64,000 nucleotides of DNA from Streptomyces sp. WZ-12. Lineage in GTDB: Bacteria; Actinomycetota; Actinomycetes; Streptomycetales; Streptomycetaceae. The translations under genes were made by a program, and so were the position numbers. The stretch's first letter is position 1, and each line of letters begins with the position of its first letter. Below the pieces are notes generated by a model that saw only the letters and a list, made by a program, of their open reading frames with translations, did no database searches and was not told the DNA's origin. The stretch is taken from positions 6,235,001 through 6,299,000 of the forward strand of contig NZ_CP118574.1 of assembly GCF_028898845.1 (NCBI RefSeq), written 5' to 3'. This document shows positions 24,027-34,046 of this stretch, piece by piece.

Positions 24027-24833
24027 TCACCCCACGCCGCCGACCTGCGGCACCTGCGGCTCGCCCTGCCAGAAGCGGAAGAACTCCTGGCCCCAGTAGG
24101 TGTCCCAGGCCGGCACGCCCAGCCCCCGCAGGACGGTGTGCACCAGCTCGAAGAAGACCTGGTTGACCTCCGGGACCCACAGCAGCCCGAAGACCACCAG
24201 CATCCCGAACGGCGCGAACGGCTCGACCTGGCGTCGCAGCCCGCGGGACAGCCATGGTTCGAGCACGCCGTAGCCGTCCAGCCCGGGCACCGGCAGGAAG
24301 TTCAGGATCGCCGCGGTCACCTGGAGCAGGGCCAGGAACGCCAGCGCGTAGCGGAAGGTGTCCGGGATGCCGTCCAGGGCGCCCAGCCAGAACGGCGCGC
24401 TGATCACGACCGCGAAGAGCACGTTGGTCAGCGGGCCGGCGGCCGAGATCAGGCTGTGCCGCCAGCGGCCCCGGATCCGGTCGCGTTCGATGAAGACCGC
24501 GCCGCCCGGCAGCCCGATCCCGCCCATGATCACGAAGAGCACCGGCAGCACGATGCTCAGCAGCGCATGCGAGTAGACCAGCGGGTTGAGGGTGAGATAG
24601 CCCTTCGCGCCGACCGTGAGGTCGCCGCCGTGCAGCGCGGTGCGGGCGTGCGCGTACTCGTGCAGGCACAGCGACACCACCCAGCCGGCGACCACGAACA
24701 GGAAGACCGCGAAACCGGTGTTGGCCGCGAGCGTGCCGCTCCACACCGCCCATCCGGAGACCGCGAGGACGGCGACGAGCGCGAGGAAGACCGGATGGAC
24801 GCGGCGTTCGGCGCGCGGGACGGCGGTGGTCAT
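24027..24833 (-). CDS. Site-2 protease family (M50) membrane metalloprotease
   Basis: 268 residues. The zinc site HEYAH is at residues 58-62 inside the second hydrophobic segment. The third ligand motif is LPVPGLDGYG (family NPDG position) in a later helix. About six transmembrane segments. M50 proteases cleave within the membrane, often releasing anti-sigma factors or clearing signal peptides. No sigma or anti-sigma gene adjoins, so the substrate is unknown. The ATG at 24833 is chosen because an upstream in-frame extension is low-complexity Arg/Pro sequence. Confidence 0.85.
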   Translation of the reverse strand: MTTAVPRAERRVHPVFLALVAVLAVSGWAVWSGTLAANTGFAVFLFVVAGWVVSLCLHEYAHARTALHGGDLTVGAKGYLTLNPLVYSHALLSIVLPVLFVIMGGIGLPGGAVFIERDRIRGRWRHSLISAAGPLTNVLFAVVISAPFWLGALDGIPDTFRYALAFLALLQVTAAILNFLPVPGLDGYGVLEPWLSRGLRRQVEPFAPFGMLVVFGLLWVPEVNQVFFELVHTVLRGLGVPAWDTYWGQEFFRFWQGEPQVPQVGGVG

Positions 24834-25021
24834 CGGTGCGGGGCTCCAGGGTCGTTCGGGGGCGGGATCCGGCCGGGGCCGGGCGGGCCGCCCCCGACCG
24901 TATCCGCGGTGCGGCCGTCGGCGCACGGGCCGTGGCGATCGGCCGCCCCGGGCGCGGGCCGGTGAGGGCGTCCCGTTTCCGCAAAACGCGGCTCGGTACG
25001 CGGGGAGTTCCGGCGGCGGGC

Positions 25022-25027
25022 GACAAT
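25022..25027 (+). promoter_or_regulatory. Candidate leaderless -10 box of the SARP gene
   Basis: GACAAT, 6 nt before the GTG at 25034, in the same CGACAATGT context as at 12983. No Shine-Dalgarno sequence precedes the GTG. Confidence 0.4.
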
Positions 25028-25033
25028 GTCCCG

Positions 25034-28000
25034 GTGCGCTACGGAATTCTCGGCACCACCCAGGCCGGCCGGGCCGACGGTACCCCCGTCGCCCTCGGTG
25101 GCGCCCGGCTGCGCGCGCTGCTCGCCGCGCTCGCGCTGCACCCCGGCCGGGCGCTGCCCGCGGACGCCCTGATCGCCGACGTCTGGGGCGCGGACCCGCC
25201 GGCCGACGCCCCCGGCGCCCTCCAGGCGCTGGTCGGCCGGTTGCGCCGCGCCCTGGGCCGGTCCGCGATCGCCTCCGTCGACGGCGGCTATCTGCTGTCC
25301 GCCGAGCCGGACGCGGTGGACCTGCACCGCTTCGAGCGGCTGACGGCGGAGGGCGGCCGGGCGCTGGACGCCGGCGACCCGGCCCGGGCGGCCGCCCTGC
25401 TGGACGAGGGCCTGGCCCTCTGGCGCGGCCCGGCCCTGGTGGACCTGCCCGACGCGGCCATGGAGGCGGCCCGCGCCGAGAGCCGCCGGCTGGATGCCCA
25501 GCGGCTCCGGCTCGCCGCCGACCTGGACCTGGGCCGGGCCGCCGCGGCGCTGCCGGCGCTGACCGCGCTCTGCCAGGACCGCCCGCTGGACGAGCCGCTC
25601 CAGGTGCTGCGGCTGCGCGCGCTGCGGGACGCCGGTCGCTCTGCCGAGGCGCTCGCCGCCTACGAGGAGATACGCACCGGCCTCGCCGACCGCCTGGGCG
25701 CCGACCCCGGCCCGGAGCTGCGCGCCCTCCACGCCGAACTGCTGCGACCCGACCTCGCCGCGGCGCCCGCGCCGCCGCCCCCGCCCGCCCCGTCGCCCGC
25801 CGCCACGCCCCTGACCGGCAATCTCCGGGCCCGCCTCACCTCCTTCGTCGGCCGGGAGCAGGACCTGGCCGCACTCCGCGGCGACCTGGCCGCGCACCGA
25901 CTGGTGACGCTGCTGGGCCCGGGCGGCGCCGGCAAGACCCGGCTCTCCCAGGAGGGCGCCGAGAGAGCCGCGGCCGCGCTGCCGGACGCCTGGCCGCACG
26001 GCGTCTGGCTGGCCGAGCTGGCGCCGGTGGACGATCCGCGGACGGTGCCGGAGGCGGTGCTGACCGCGCTCGGCGCCCGCGAGACGGTGGTCCTCGGCAC
26101 CACCGCCGACGGGCTGCGGCACGCCTCCGACGTGACGGACCCGCACGCCCGGCTCGCCGAACACTGCACGGGCCGCCGGATGTTGCTGGTGCTGGACAAC
26201 TGCGAGCACGTCATCGACGCCGCCGCGGAGCTCGTCGAGCGGCTGCTGACCGCCTGCCCGGGCGTGACCGTGCTGGCCACCAGCCGGGAGCCGCTGGCCG
26301 TACCGGGCGAGGTGGTGCGGCCGGTGGAGCCGCTGCCCGACCCGGTGGCGCTGCGGCTGCTGGCCGACCGCGGGGCCGCCGCCCGCCCCGGCTTCGACGT
26401 GGCGGCCGACGCGGAGACCGCGGCGGCCTGCGCGGAGATCTGCCGCCGGTTGGACGGGCTGCCGCTGGCGATCGAACTGGCCGCCGCCCGGCTCCGGATG
26501 ATGACGCCCCGCCAGATCGCGGACCGGCTCGACGACCGCTTCCGGCTGCTCACCACCGGGAGCCGCACCCTGCTGCCGCGCCAACAGACGCTGCGTGCGG
26601 TGGTGGACTGGTCCTGGGACCTCACCGACGCGCCCGAACGGGCGGTGCTGCGGCGGCTGTCGGTCTTCGCCGGCGGCTGCGAACTGGCCGCCGCCGAGGA
26701 GGTCTGCGCGGGCGACGGCGTCGCCGCCGATGAGGTCGCCGGGCTGCTCGGCTCGCTGATCGACAAGTCGCTGGTGGTCGCCGCCCCGGGCGACGGCGAC
26801 GGCACCGGGCAGATGCGCTACCGGCTGCTGGAGACGGTGGCCGAGTACGCCGGCGAGCGGTTGGACGAGGCCGGCGAACGGGCCGCCGTGGAGCGCCGCC
26901 ACCTGGTCGCCCACCGCGAACTGGCCCGTACCCTCGACCCGTTGCTGCGCGGCCCGAAGCAGCGCGGCGCGATCGACCGGCTGGAGCTGGAGCACGACAA
27001 CCTGCGCACCGCGCTGCGCCGCGCCATCGCCGCCCGTGACGAGCAGGAGGCGCTGTGCCTGGTGCTCTCCCTGCAGTGGTTCTGGTCGCTGCGCGACCAC
27101 CGGGGCGACGCCCGCACCTGGGCCGCGGCCGTCGGCGAACTGGGCCCCAACCCCTTCGTCGCGCCCGTCGAACCGGCCCCCGACCTGCATGTGCAGCCCA
27201 TCGACGCGCCCCCGCCGATGCCCCCCGAACTGCTGCTGGAGGCCCGTCGCCAGGTCCGGCTGGTGTCGCTGTCCGCCATGGACAGCGACCTGGAGGCGCT
27301 GCGCCGCCCGGATATGCAGCAGGAGCTGGCCGGGATCATCGCCGCCTACCGGGGCGGGATGCCGCAGACCTGCAAGGTGCCCGGGGTGATGTGGTACTAC
27401 GCGGTGCTGATCGACGGCCGCTGGGAGGAGCTGGCCGAGCTGGTCGACGTCGCCGTCGAGGCGTGCCGCGGCCACGGCTACGACTGGGAGTTGGCCTACG
27501 TCCTGCAGATGCGCTCGAAGGTGCTCAACGACCATGCCGGCGGCCTGGACCAGGCGATGCTGGACGCCGACGAGGCGCTGCGGATCTTCCTGCGGCTCGG
27601 CGACGGCTGGGGCGCGGCGGAGGCGCTGGCGGGGCGCGGCGAGAGCGCCGAGAAGCGCGGCGACTTCGACGCCGCGGCGCGCGACTACCGGGCGGCGATG
27701 GTGCACGCCGAGGATCTGGGCGCGCACGGCCAAACCCTGGTGCTGCGGGCCCGGTTGGGCGCGGTGATGATCGAGGACGGCCGGCCCGAGGACGGTGAGC
27801 GGCTGCTGCGGGAGGTGCTGGCCGAGGCGGAGGACCGGCACAGCGGCCGGGACGCGGTGCCGTTCACCCGCATGACGCTGGCCATGTGGTTGCAGGTGGC
27901 CGGGCGCACCAAGGAGGCCCGTCGCGAACTCCTCCTGGTGCGGGACGCGTTCGCCGCGCACGGCCCGGACATCTTCCGGGGGGTGCTGGAGGGCTCGCTG

Positions 28001-28366
28001 GTCTCGCTGGACGTGGACGAGGGGCAGCACGGCCCGGACCTCCTGGTCAGGGCGCGCAGGGCGATCGCGCTGACCCGGGACCCGCTGGCGCAGATCGTCG
28101 CGCCGGACCTGCCGCTGGTGCAGTTGCTGACCGGCGCCCGGGCGCTGCTGGCGGTGCGCGGCGCGGACGCGGCGCGGGACGCGGCCCGGCTGGTCGGCGC
28201 CTACGAGGCGGGGCGGGCCCGCTCGCACATGGTGCCGCGGATCATTCGGGACGAGCGCGCCCGCACCGAGGCGGCCGCCCGCGCGCTGCTCGGCGACGCG
28301 GCGTACGCGGCCGCGCTGGCCGAGGGCGGCGAGCTCTCGCTGGACGAGGCCACCGCCCTCATCTGA
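25034..28366 (+). CDS. AfsR/SARP-type regulator with BTAD and NTPase domains
   Basis: 1,110 residues. Domain order: OmpR-like winged helix (about 1-90, ALLAALALHPGRALPADALIADVWG), bacterial transcriptional activation domain (about 95-240, DAVDLHRFERLTAEGGRAL onwards), a Pro/Ala linker, then an NB-ARC/STAND NTPase with P-loop GPGGAGKT at 295-302, Walker B LLVLDNCEH and LPLAIELAAARL. The C-terminal 400 residues are helical and probably TPR-like. Such proteins activate secondary-metabolite or stress genes after ATP-driven assembly. The start is a GTG with no ribosome binding site. No biosynthetic cluster is directly adjacent; the convergent DrrAB-type exporter is the nearest candidate target. 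Confidence 0.88.
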   Translation: MRYGILGTTQAGRADGTPVALGGARLRALLAALALHPGRALPADALIADVWGADPPADAPGALQALVGRLRRALGRSAIASVDGGYLLSAEPDAVDLHRFERLTAEGGRALDAGDPARAAALLDEGLALWRGPALVDLPDAAMEAARAESRRLDAQRLRLAADLDLGRAAAALPALTALCQDRPLDEPLQVLRLRALRDAGRSAEALAAYEEIRTGLADRLGADPGPELRALHAELLRPDLAAAPAPPPPPAPSPAATPLTGNLRARLTSFVGREQDLAALRGDLAAHRLVTLLGPGGAGKTRLSQEGAERAAAALPDAWPHGVWLAELAPVDDPRTVPEAVLTALGARETVVLGTTADGLRHASDVTDPHARLAEHCTGRRMLLVLDNCEHVIDAAAELVERLLTACPGVTVLATSREPLAVPGEVVRPVEPLPDPVALRLLADRGAAARPGFDVAADAETAAACAEICRRLDGLPLAIELAAARLRMMTPRQIADRLDDRFRLLTTGSRTLLPRQQTLRAVVDWSWDLTDAPERAVLRRLSVFAGGCELAAAEEVCAGDGVAADEVAGLLGSLIDKSLVVAAPGDGDGTGQMRYRLLETVAEYAGERLDEAGERAAVERRHLVAHRELARTLDPLLRGPKQRGAIDRLELEHDNLRTALRRAIAARDEQEALCLVLSLQWFWSLRDHRGDARTWAAAVGELGPNPFVAPVEPAPDLHVQPIDAPPPMPPELLLEARRQVRLVSLSAMDSDLEALRRPDMQQELAGIIAAYRGGMPQTCKVPGVMWYYAVLIDGRWEELAELVDVAVEACRGHGYDWELAYVLQMRSKVLNDHAGGLDQAMLDADEALRIFLRLGDGWGAAEALAGRGESAEKRGDFDAAARDYRAAMVHAEDLGAHGQTLVLRARLGAVMIEDGRPEDGERLLREVLAEAEDRHSGRDAVPFTRMTLAMWLQVAGRTKEARRELLLVRDAFAAHGPDIFRGVLEGSLVSLDVDEGQHGPDLLVRARRAIALTRDPLAQIVAPDLPLVQLLTGARALLAVRGADAARDAARLVGAYEAGRARSHMVPRIIRDERARTEAAARALLGDAAYAAALAEGGELSLDEATALI

Positions 28367-28386
28367 CGCGAGCCGGGCGGGCGTTG

Positions 28387-28415
28387 ACCGCCCGCGGGAG
28401 GCCCCCGCGGGCGGT
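28387..28415. terminator. Bidirectional terminator between the SARP and exporter genes
   Basis: 12-bp perfect stem ACCGCCCGCGGG at 28387-28398 with its complement at 28404-28415 and a 5-nt loop. It fills the gap between convergent stops at 28366 and 28420. Confidence 0.8.
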
Positions 28416-28419
28416 TGCG

Positions 28420-29250
28420 TCAGGTCTTGGTGCGGAACTTCCGCACGGCCAGCGGCATGGTCACGGCGGTGATGGCGACCGCCCAGCCGAGCGTGATCAG
28501 CGCCGGGTGGGCCACCGCGCCGTGGCCGTTGATCAGCGCGCGGGCCGCGTCGGCGAGGTTGGACAGCGGGTTGACCTTGGTGAAGCCCTCCAGCCAGCCG
28601 GGCATCGACTGCGTCGGCGCGAAGATCGACGAGCCGAACTGGAGCGGCATCAGCACCAGCATCGCCATGCCCTGCACCGCCTGCGGGGTCTTCACGCTCA
28701 GCCCCAGCAGGATGAAGATCCACATCAGGGCGGCGCCGAAGAGCGTGGACAGCGCGATCGCAGCCACGAACTCCAGTACCGAGCCGCGTATTTCCAGGCC
28801 CAGCGCGAAGCCCATGCCCAGCAGGATCGCGGTGGCCAGCAGCATCCGGCCGACCTCGACGACGATCTTGGCTATCAGGACCGAGGACCGGGCGATGGGC
28901 ATCGTCCGGAAGCGGTCCATCACGCCCTTGCGGAAGTCCTCGTTGACGCCGGAGCCCACCGCCATGGCGATGTTCATGCCCATCATCGCCATCATGCCGG
29001 GCACCAGGTACTGCACGTACTCGTGCTGGTTGCCCTTGCCGGCGATGGCGCCGCCGAAGACGTAGACGAACAGCAGGATGAAGACGATCGGCATCAGGAG
29101 CGCGTCGAAGAGCGTCTCCGGGTCGTGCTTGATCTGCACGAGGTTGCGCCGGGCCAGCGCGCCGATGTGCCGCAGATTGCTGCGCAGGCCGATCCGGCCC
29201 TCGTCGGTGGTGGGTCGGGCGGTGCCCGTCGTGATCGTGGCGGCGCTCAT
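28420..29250 (-). CDS. ABC-2 type exporter permease, DrrB-like
   Basis: 276 residues, six hydrophobic segments. The N-terminal region LARRNLVQIKHDPETLFDALLMPIVFILLF and the GVNEDFRKGVMDRFRTMPIARSSVL loop are characteristic of DrrB-family permeases of antibiotic exporters. Start at 29250 overlaps the ATPase stop by ATGA, so the two are translationally coupled. Forms the membrane part of a drug or lipid exporter. Confidence 0.9.
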   Translation of the reverse strand: MSAATITTGTARPTTDEGRIGLRSNLRHIGALARRNLVQIKHDPETLFDALLMPIVFILLFVYVFGGAIAGKGNQHEYVQYLVPGMMAMMGMNIAMAVGSGVNEDFRKGVMDRFRTMPIARSSVLIAKIVVEVGRMLLATAILLGMGFALGLEIRGSVLEFVAAIALSTLFGAALMWIFILLGLSVKTPQAVQGMAMLVLMPLQFGSSIFAPTQSMPGWLEGFTKVNPLSNLADAARALINGHGAVAHPALITLGWAVAITAVTMPLAVRKFRTKT

Positions 29251-30287
29251 GCCCCCACCTCCGCGTACTGCTCGTGTTCGTCGGACGGCTGCGCGCCGTC
29301 CGCTTCGTCGGTCCCGCTGCTCTTCTGGCCGGTGACGGCCAGGAACACCTCGTCCAGGCTGGGCAGGTGGGTGCTGATGCCGGCCAGCGCGAAGCCGTGG
29401 GCGCCGAGCACCCCGACCACCGCGGTCAACTGCTCGTCGCTGAGGATCGGCACGTTGACCACGCCCTCGGCGTGGTCGGCGGTGGCCCCGCCGACGCCGT
29501 CCAGGCCGGCCTGGGCCAACGCGCCCGTCATCCGGTCCAGTTCGCCGGTGTCGGCCGGCCGGATCTGCAGCGTCCGCCCGCCGACCTTGGCCTTCAGCTC
29601 CTCGACCCGGCCCTCGGCGATCACCCGGCCGCGGTCGATCACCGCGAGCTCGTGGGCGAGTTGCTCGGCCTCCTCCATGTACTGGGTGGTCAGCAGGACG
29701 GTGGCGCCCTCGCGGACCATCCGCTGGACCTCCTCCCACACCTCGTTGCGGGTGCGCGGGTCCAGGCCGGTGGTCGGCTCGTCCAAGTAGAGCACCGAGG
29801 GGCGGCCGATCATCGAGGCGGCCAGGTCGAGCCGGCGGCGCATGCCGCCGGAGTACTTCCCGGCCGGTCGCTTGGCGGCCTCGGTGAGCGAGAACCGCTC
29901 CAGCATCTCGTCGGCGCGGGCGCGGGCGTCCTTGCGGCCCAGGTCGAGCAGGCGGCCGATCATGTAGAGGTTCTCGAAACCGGAGAGCTTCTCGTCGACC
30001 GAGGCGTACTGTCCGGTCAGGCCGATCCGGCGGCGCAGCGCGCGGGGCTGGCGCACCACGTCGAAGCCGGCCACCACGGCGCGGCCGGCGTCCGGCACCA
30101 GGAGGGTGGACAGGCAGCGTACGAGGGTGGTCTTGCCGGCGCCGTTCGGGCCGAGCACACCGAGCACGGTGCCCTCCTGCACGTCCAGGTCCACCCCGTC
30201 GACGGCCTTCACCTCGCCGAAGTGCTTGACCAGACCGCGCACCTCAACGGCGTTGCCGCCCCTGGTGTTCTTCGTCTGTCGCGTCAT
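29247..30287 (-). CDS. Daunorubicin-resistance-type ABC transporter ATP-binding protein, DrrA-like
   Basis: 346 residues. Walker A GPNGAGKTT at 46-54, Q-loop in IGLTGQYASVDEKL, signature YSGGMRRRLDLA, Walker B VLYLDEPTTGLDP, and the C-terminal DrrA extension (about 225-330). Provides ATP hydrolysis for the DrrB-like permease. Likely gives resistance to an aromatic or hydrophobic compound; the substrate is unknown. Same strand as panB, but a hairpin lies between them. Confidence 0.92.
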   Translation of the reverse strand: MTRQTKNTRGGNAVEVRGLVKHFGEVKAVDGVDLDVQEGTVLGVLGPNGAGKTTLVRCLSTLLVPDAGRAVVAGFDVVRQPRALRRRIGLTGQYASVDEKLSGFENLYMIGRLLDLGRKDARARADEMLERFSLTEAAKRPAGKYSGGMRRRLDLAASMIGRPSVLYLDEPTTGLDPRTRNEVWEEVQRMVREGATVLLTTQYMEEAEQLAHELAVIDRGRVIAEGRVEELKAKVGGRTLQIRPADTGELDRMTGALAQAGLDGVGGATADHAEGVVNVPILSDEQLTAVVGVLGAHGFALAGISTHLPSLDEVFLAVTGQKSSGTDEADGAQPSDEHEQYAEVGA

Positions 30288-30321
30288 GCCCCCAACAGTG
30301 CCAGGGACCACCGACAACGCA

Positions 30322-30371
30322 CCGACAGGCCGCCGACAGCCGGTGGACAACGGCGGCCGGCGGCCTGTCGG
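30322..30371 (-). terminator. Hairpin downstream of panB
   Basis: 14-bp perfect inverted repeat CCGACAGGCCGCCG at 30322-30335 with its complement at 30358-30371, 22-nt loop, starting 10 nt after the panB stop. It separates panB from the drrAB pair. Confidence 0.7.
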
Positions 30372-30381
30372 CCGGACTCTC

Positions 30382-31311
30382 CTAGTGGAAGGTGTGCTCG
30401 GCGGCGGGGAACGCGCCGCCGACCACGTCCTCGGCGAACTCCTTGGCCGCGCCGCCCAGCAGTTCGCGCAGGTTCAGGTACTGCTTGACGAACTTCGGCA
30501 CCCGGCCCGCGGTGAGGCCCGCCATGTCCGTCCACACCAGTACCTGGGCGTCGCACTCGGCGCCGGCACCGATGCCGACGGTGGGGATGTGCAGCGAGCG
30601 GGTCACCTCGGCGGCCAACTCGGCCGGCACCGCCTCCAGCACCACCGCGAACGCCCCGGCGTCCTGCACCGCCTTGGCGTCCCGCAGCAGTTGCTGGGCG
30701 GCCTCCTCGCCGCGACCCTGGACCGGGTAGCCGCCGTAGGCGTGCACCGACTGCGGGGTCAGCCCGACGTGCGCCATGACCGGGATGCCGGACGAGACCA
30801 GCAGCTCCACCTGGTGCGCGGAGCGCTCCCCGCCCTCCAGCTTGACGGCGCCCACCCCGGCCTCCTTGACCAGCCGGGTGGCGCTGCGCAGCGCCTGGAC
30901 CGGGCCCTCCTGGTACGAGCCGAACGGCAGGTCGGCGACGACCAGGGCGCGGGTGGTGCCGCGGACCACCGCCGCGGACAGCACGGTGATCTCGTCCAGC
31001 GTGACCGGCACGGTCGACTCGTAGCCGAGATGGCAGTTGCCCATCGAGTCGCCGACGAGCAGCACCGGGATGCCGGCGTCGTCGAAGACCGAGGCGGTCA
31101 TCGCGTCGTAGGCGGTGAGCATCGGCCACTTCTCGCCGCGCTCCTTGGCGGCGGCGATGTCGCGGACCGTGATCCGCCGCGAACGGGTGCCCCCGTAGAG
31201 GGACTTGGGGTTCTCCTTGCCGGCCTTGGCGGCGGACCCGCCGGCGGGCTGGGCGGCGGGCTCCTGGGATGCCCCCGTGGCCGATTTCCGGGCAGGCGAA
31301 AGCTGCGTCAT
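30382..31311 (-). CDS. panB: 3-methyl-2-oxobutanoate hydroxymethyltransferase
   Basis: 309 residues. Converts alpha-ketoisovalerate and methylene-THF to ketopantoate, the first step of pantothenate/CoA synthesis. Family signatures: LTAYDAMTASVFDDAGIPVLLVGDSMGN (Mg ligand Asp), VKLEGG, IPVMAHVGLTPQS, GIGAG, DMAGL. The first 35 residues are a Ser/Ala/Lys-rich extension often seen in actinobacteria. ATG at 31311 with AGGAG 9 nt upstream. Confidence 0.95.
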   Translation of the reverse strand: MTQLSPARKSATGASQEPAAQPAGGSAAKAGKENPKSLYGGTRSRRITVRDIAAAKERGEKWPMLTAYDAMTASVFDDAGIPVLLVGDSMGNCHLGYESTVPVTLDEITVLSAAVVRGTTRALVVADLPFGSYQEGPVQALRSATRLVKEAGVGAVKLEGGERSAHQVELLVSSGIPVMAHVGLTPQSVHAYGGYPVQGRGEEAAQQLLRDAKAVQDAGAFAVVLEAVPAELAAEVTRSLHIPTVGIGAGAECDAQVLVWTDMAGLTAGRVPKFVKQYLNLRELLGGAAKEFAEDVVGGAFPAAEHTFH

Positions 31312-31481
31312 GGTGACGGCTCCTGTTTCCTCATCTCGAAGCACCCTGACGGTGTCTCCGGACTCCCGTCCATGCTGGCACGGCCCGCCCGGGGAGCAAA
31401 AGGGGGCGGCCGGAGCGGCCGGTCCCCCCGCAGGCGGAGGGCGTTCCCGCGAACCGGTGGTACCTCCCGACGCTCCTGTCA

Positions 31482-31500
31482 ATACGGAACGGTTCCGTAT
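31482..31500. promoter_or_regulatory. 19-bp perfect palindromic TetR operator
   Basis: ATACGGAACGGTTCCGTAT with 9-bp perfect arms. It lies over the expected -35 region of the DHA2 transporter gene, 23 bp before its ATG. The TetR gene translationally coupled to the transporter is the obvious binder. Confidence 0.75.
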
Positions 31501-31511
31501 CGGAAGCGGCG

Positions 31512-31517
31512 TATGGT
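31512..31517 (+). promoter_or_regulatory. Candidate leaderless -10 box of the DHA2 transporter gene
   Basis: TATGGT, 6 nt before the ATG at 31524, with no ribosome binding site between. The operator palindrome ends 11 bp upstream of it. Confidence 0.45.
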
Positions 31518-31523
31518 GGCGCC

Positions 31524-33155
31524 ATGGCCACCTCACCGACGCCACCCGACGCACCCGGCGCTCCCGCGGCCCCCCGCATCCCCGAGCACATCCACCGGCG
31601 GCGCTGGGTGATCCTCACCGTCCTGATGCTCAGCCTGCTGATCGTGGTGCTGGACAACTCGATCCTCAACGTCGCGATGAAGACCATCGCGACCCCGGCC
31701 CCGCACGGCCTCGGCGCCACCCAGAGCGAGCTGGAGTGGGCGATCAACGCCTACACGCTGGTCTTCGCCGGCCTGCTGTTCACCTCCGGTCTGCTCGGCG
31801 ACCGCCTCGGCCGGAAGAAGGTGCTCCTCTTCGGCCTGGCGGTCTTCGGCACCGGCTCGGTGCTCGCCGCGGTCTCCTCCTCACCGGCCCAACTCATCGC
31901 CTTCCGCGCCCTGATGGGCCTCGGCGGCGCCTTCGTCATGCCGGCCACCCTCGCCATCTTGATGAACGTCTTCGAACGGGATGAGCAGCCGCGGGCGATC
32001 GGCGTGTGGGCCGGCGGCGTGGGCTTGGCCATCGCCGTCGGCCCGATCGCCGGTGGGCTGCTGCTCGACCACTACTGGTGGGGCTCGGTCTTCCTGATCA
32101 ACGTCCCGATCGTGCTGTTCGCGCTGGGCACGATGGTGATCCTGGTGCCCGACTCCAAGGACCCCGCCCCCGGGCGGCTCGATCCGCTCGGCGTGCTGCT
32201 CTCCGTGGTCGGCCTGGTCCTGCTCGTCTACGGGATCATCAAGGGCGGTCAACTCGCCGACTTCACCGACCCGGTGGTGCTGGCCACGGTCCTGTCCGGC
32301 CTAGTGGTGCTGGCCGGCTTCGTCGTCCACCAGAAGCGCAGCGACCACCCGTCCATCGACATCGGCTACTTCCGCAGGCCGGCCTTCTCGGCCGCGGTCA
32401 CCGCCATCGCGCTGGTCTTCTTCGCGCTCATGGGCGTCACGTTCTTCATCGTCTTCTACGTGCAGAGCGTGCGCGGCTACAGCCCGTTGGACTCGGGGCT
32501 GTTGATCCTGCCGCTGGCCGCCGCGCAGTTGATCTTCGCGCCGCGGGCCCGGCTCGCGGTGGACCGGTTCGGCGCCCGCGCGGTGTGCACCGTCGGCATG
32601 CTCGTGGTGGCCGTCACCATGGCCGGGATGCTGCTGCTGGGGAGGACCACCCCGATCTGGGTGCTGGAGGCGCTGTTCTTCTTCCAGGGCACGGGGATGG
32701 CGCACATCATGCCGCCGGTCACCGTCACGATCATGCAGTCGCTGCCGCGCGAGAAGGCCGGCTCCGGCTCGGCGCTGAACAACATCTTCCGGCAGGTCGG
32801 CGGCACCCTCGGCGTCGCCGTCCTGGGCTCGCTGCTGTCCACCAGCTACCGCACCGGCATCCAGGGCACCGTCGACGCGCTGCCCGGCCTGCCCGGCCCG
32901 GTGCGGGACGCGGCCGGCGAGTCCATCGAGGCCACCCTCGGCCTCGCCGCCCGACTGGACCCGGCACTCGCCCGCCCGCTGATCGCCCGGGCCGACGACG
33001 CCTTCCTGCACGCCATGCACGTCACCGCGCTGGGCTCGGCGGTCGTCTCGATGCTCGGGGTCCTGGTGGTCGCGGCATTCCTGCCGGGCAAAATGGCCCC
33101 GGCTCCACATCCGACGGAGCCGCAGGACGGACGGAAGGCGGGCGCAGCGCGATGA
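31524..33155 (+). CDS. DHA2 family MFS drug exporter
   Basis: 543 residues with about 14 hydrophobic segments. [12 protein letters not shown] in helix 1 is motif D1 of DHA2 proteins, [16 protein letters not shown] is motif A, and [19 protein letters not shown] is motif B. Expected proton antiporter for drugs or secondary metabolites (EmrB/QacA-like). It is coupled to a TetR gene by an ATGA overlap and controlled by the palindrome upstream. Confidence 0.92.
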   Translation: MATSPTPPDAPGAPAAPRIPEHIHRRRWVILTVLMLSLLIVVLDNSILNVAMKTIATPAPHGLGATQSELEWAINAYTLVFAGLLFTSGLLGDRLGRKKVLLFGLAVFGTGSVLAAVSSSPAQLIAFRALMGLGGAFVMPATLAILMNVFERDEQPRAIGVWAGGVGLAIAVGPIAGGLLLDHYWWGSVFLINVPIVLFALGTMVILVPDSKDPAPGRLDPLGVLLSVVGLVLLVYGIIKGGQLADFTDPVVLATVLSGLVVLAGFVVHQKRSDHPSIDIGYFRRPAFSAAVTAIALVFFALMGVTFFIVFYVQSVRGYSPLDSGLLILPLAAAQLIFAPRARLAVDRFGARAVCTVGMLVVAVTMAGMLLLGRTTPIWVLEALFFFQGTGMAHIMPPVTVTIMQSLPREKAGSGSALNNIFRQVGGTLGVAVLGSLLSTSYRTGIQGTVDALPGLPGPVRDAAGESIEATLGLAARLDPALARPLIARADDAFLHAMHVTALGSAVVSMLGVLVVAAFLPGKMAPAPHPTEPQDGRKAGAAR

Positions 33156-33817
33156 AGGCGGCGGAAGACGGCGGGTCGGCGCGCGGGCCGCGCGCGGGGG
33201 CGCCGGCTCCCGCGCGCCGGGGCCGCCCGCGCAGCGCCGCCGCCGGCTCCGCCATCGTCGAGGCGGTGCTCCGCCTGATCGAGGACGGCGTCCCGATAGG
33301 GGAGCTCTCCATAGAGCGGATCGCCCGCGAGGCCGGCGTGGGCAAGGCCACGCTCTACCGCCGCTGGTCCGGCAAGAGCGCGCTGCTGCTCGACGTGATG
33401 CGGTCCCTGGACGCGCCCGACCCGCCGCTGCTGGGCCGCTCGGTCCGCGAGGACCTGGTGGCGCTGCTGGAGTTCTGGCGCCACCGCGGCCTGGCCAAGC
33501 GCAGCTCCGCGGTGCTGCGCACGGTCGTCAGCCACGTCGAGGCCCAGCCCGAGTTGTGGACGGAGTACCACGAGACGGTGGTCCGGGCCCGGCACGAGGC
33601 GCTCATAGGGGTGCTGCGGCGCGGGATGGCCACCGGGGAGGTCCGCACCGACCAGGACCTGGAGACCCTCGCCGACCTCTTCGTCGGCCCGATGTTGGCC
33701 CGCGCCCTGCTGCGCGAGTGGCGGGAGCTGCCCGAGGGGTTCGCGGAGGCCATCGTCGACACGGTGCTGGAGGGCGTCCGGCCCCGTCCCGCGCTGCCGG
33801 ACGCGAAGGCCGGGTGA
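33152..33817 (+). CDS. TetR family repressor of the DHA2 exporter
   Basis: 221 residues, ATG overlapping the exporter stop. After a 30-residue Ala/Pro/Arg leader, the helix-turn-helix reads [26 protein letters not shown]. The C-terminal ligand domain is of the TetR_C type. Being in the same operon as the exporter, it should repress both from the 19-bp palindrome and release on binding the exported compound. Confidence 0.9.
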   Translation: MKAAEDGGSARGPRAGAPAPARRGRPRSAAAGSAIVEAVLRLIEDGVPIGELSIERIAREAGVGKATLYRRWSGKSALLLDVMRSLDAPDPPLLGRSVREDLVALLEFWRHRGLAKRSSAVLRTVVSHVEAQPELWTEYHETVVRARHEALIGVLRRGMATGEVRTDQDLETLADLFVGPMLARALLREWRELPEGFAEAIVDTVLEGVRPRPALPDAKAG

Positions 33818-34046
33818 CCCTCGGCGGGGGGACGTGTGACCGGACCATGCCCGTTCTGTCACAGCCGCCGTCACGAAGCGTCGATCCGGAACCCGAGGCG
33901 TCGGACGGCCCGTCATCCCTTGCGGAACGTCGAAGAGGGTCCGGCGGCACGCGGATCTAAGAGAGCGTTTCACCGCCATCACCTAGGGTCGATGATCACA
34001 GGTGAGGCGCACCGGAGCAGGGCGGCAAGGCAGTGAGGACAGCACA

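Noticed and set aside
24830..28723. A 1,297-codon open frame on the minus strand
   Set aside because: It is antisense to the SARP gene, has low-complexity Gly/Arg/Gln composition and no domain; high GC opens shadow frames.
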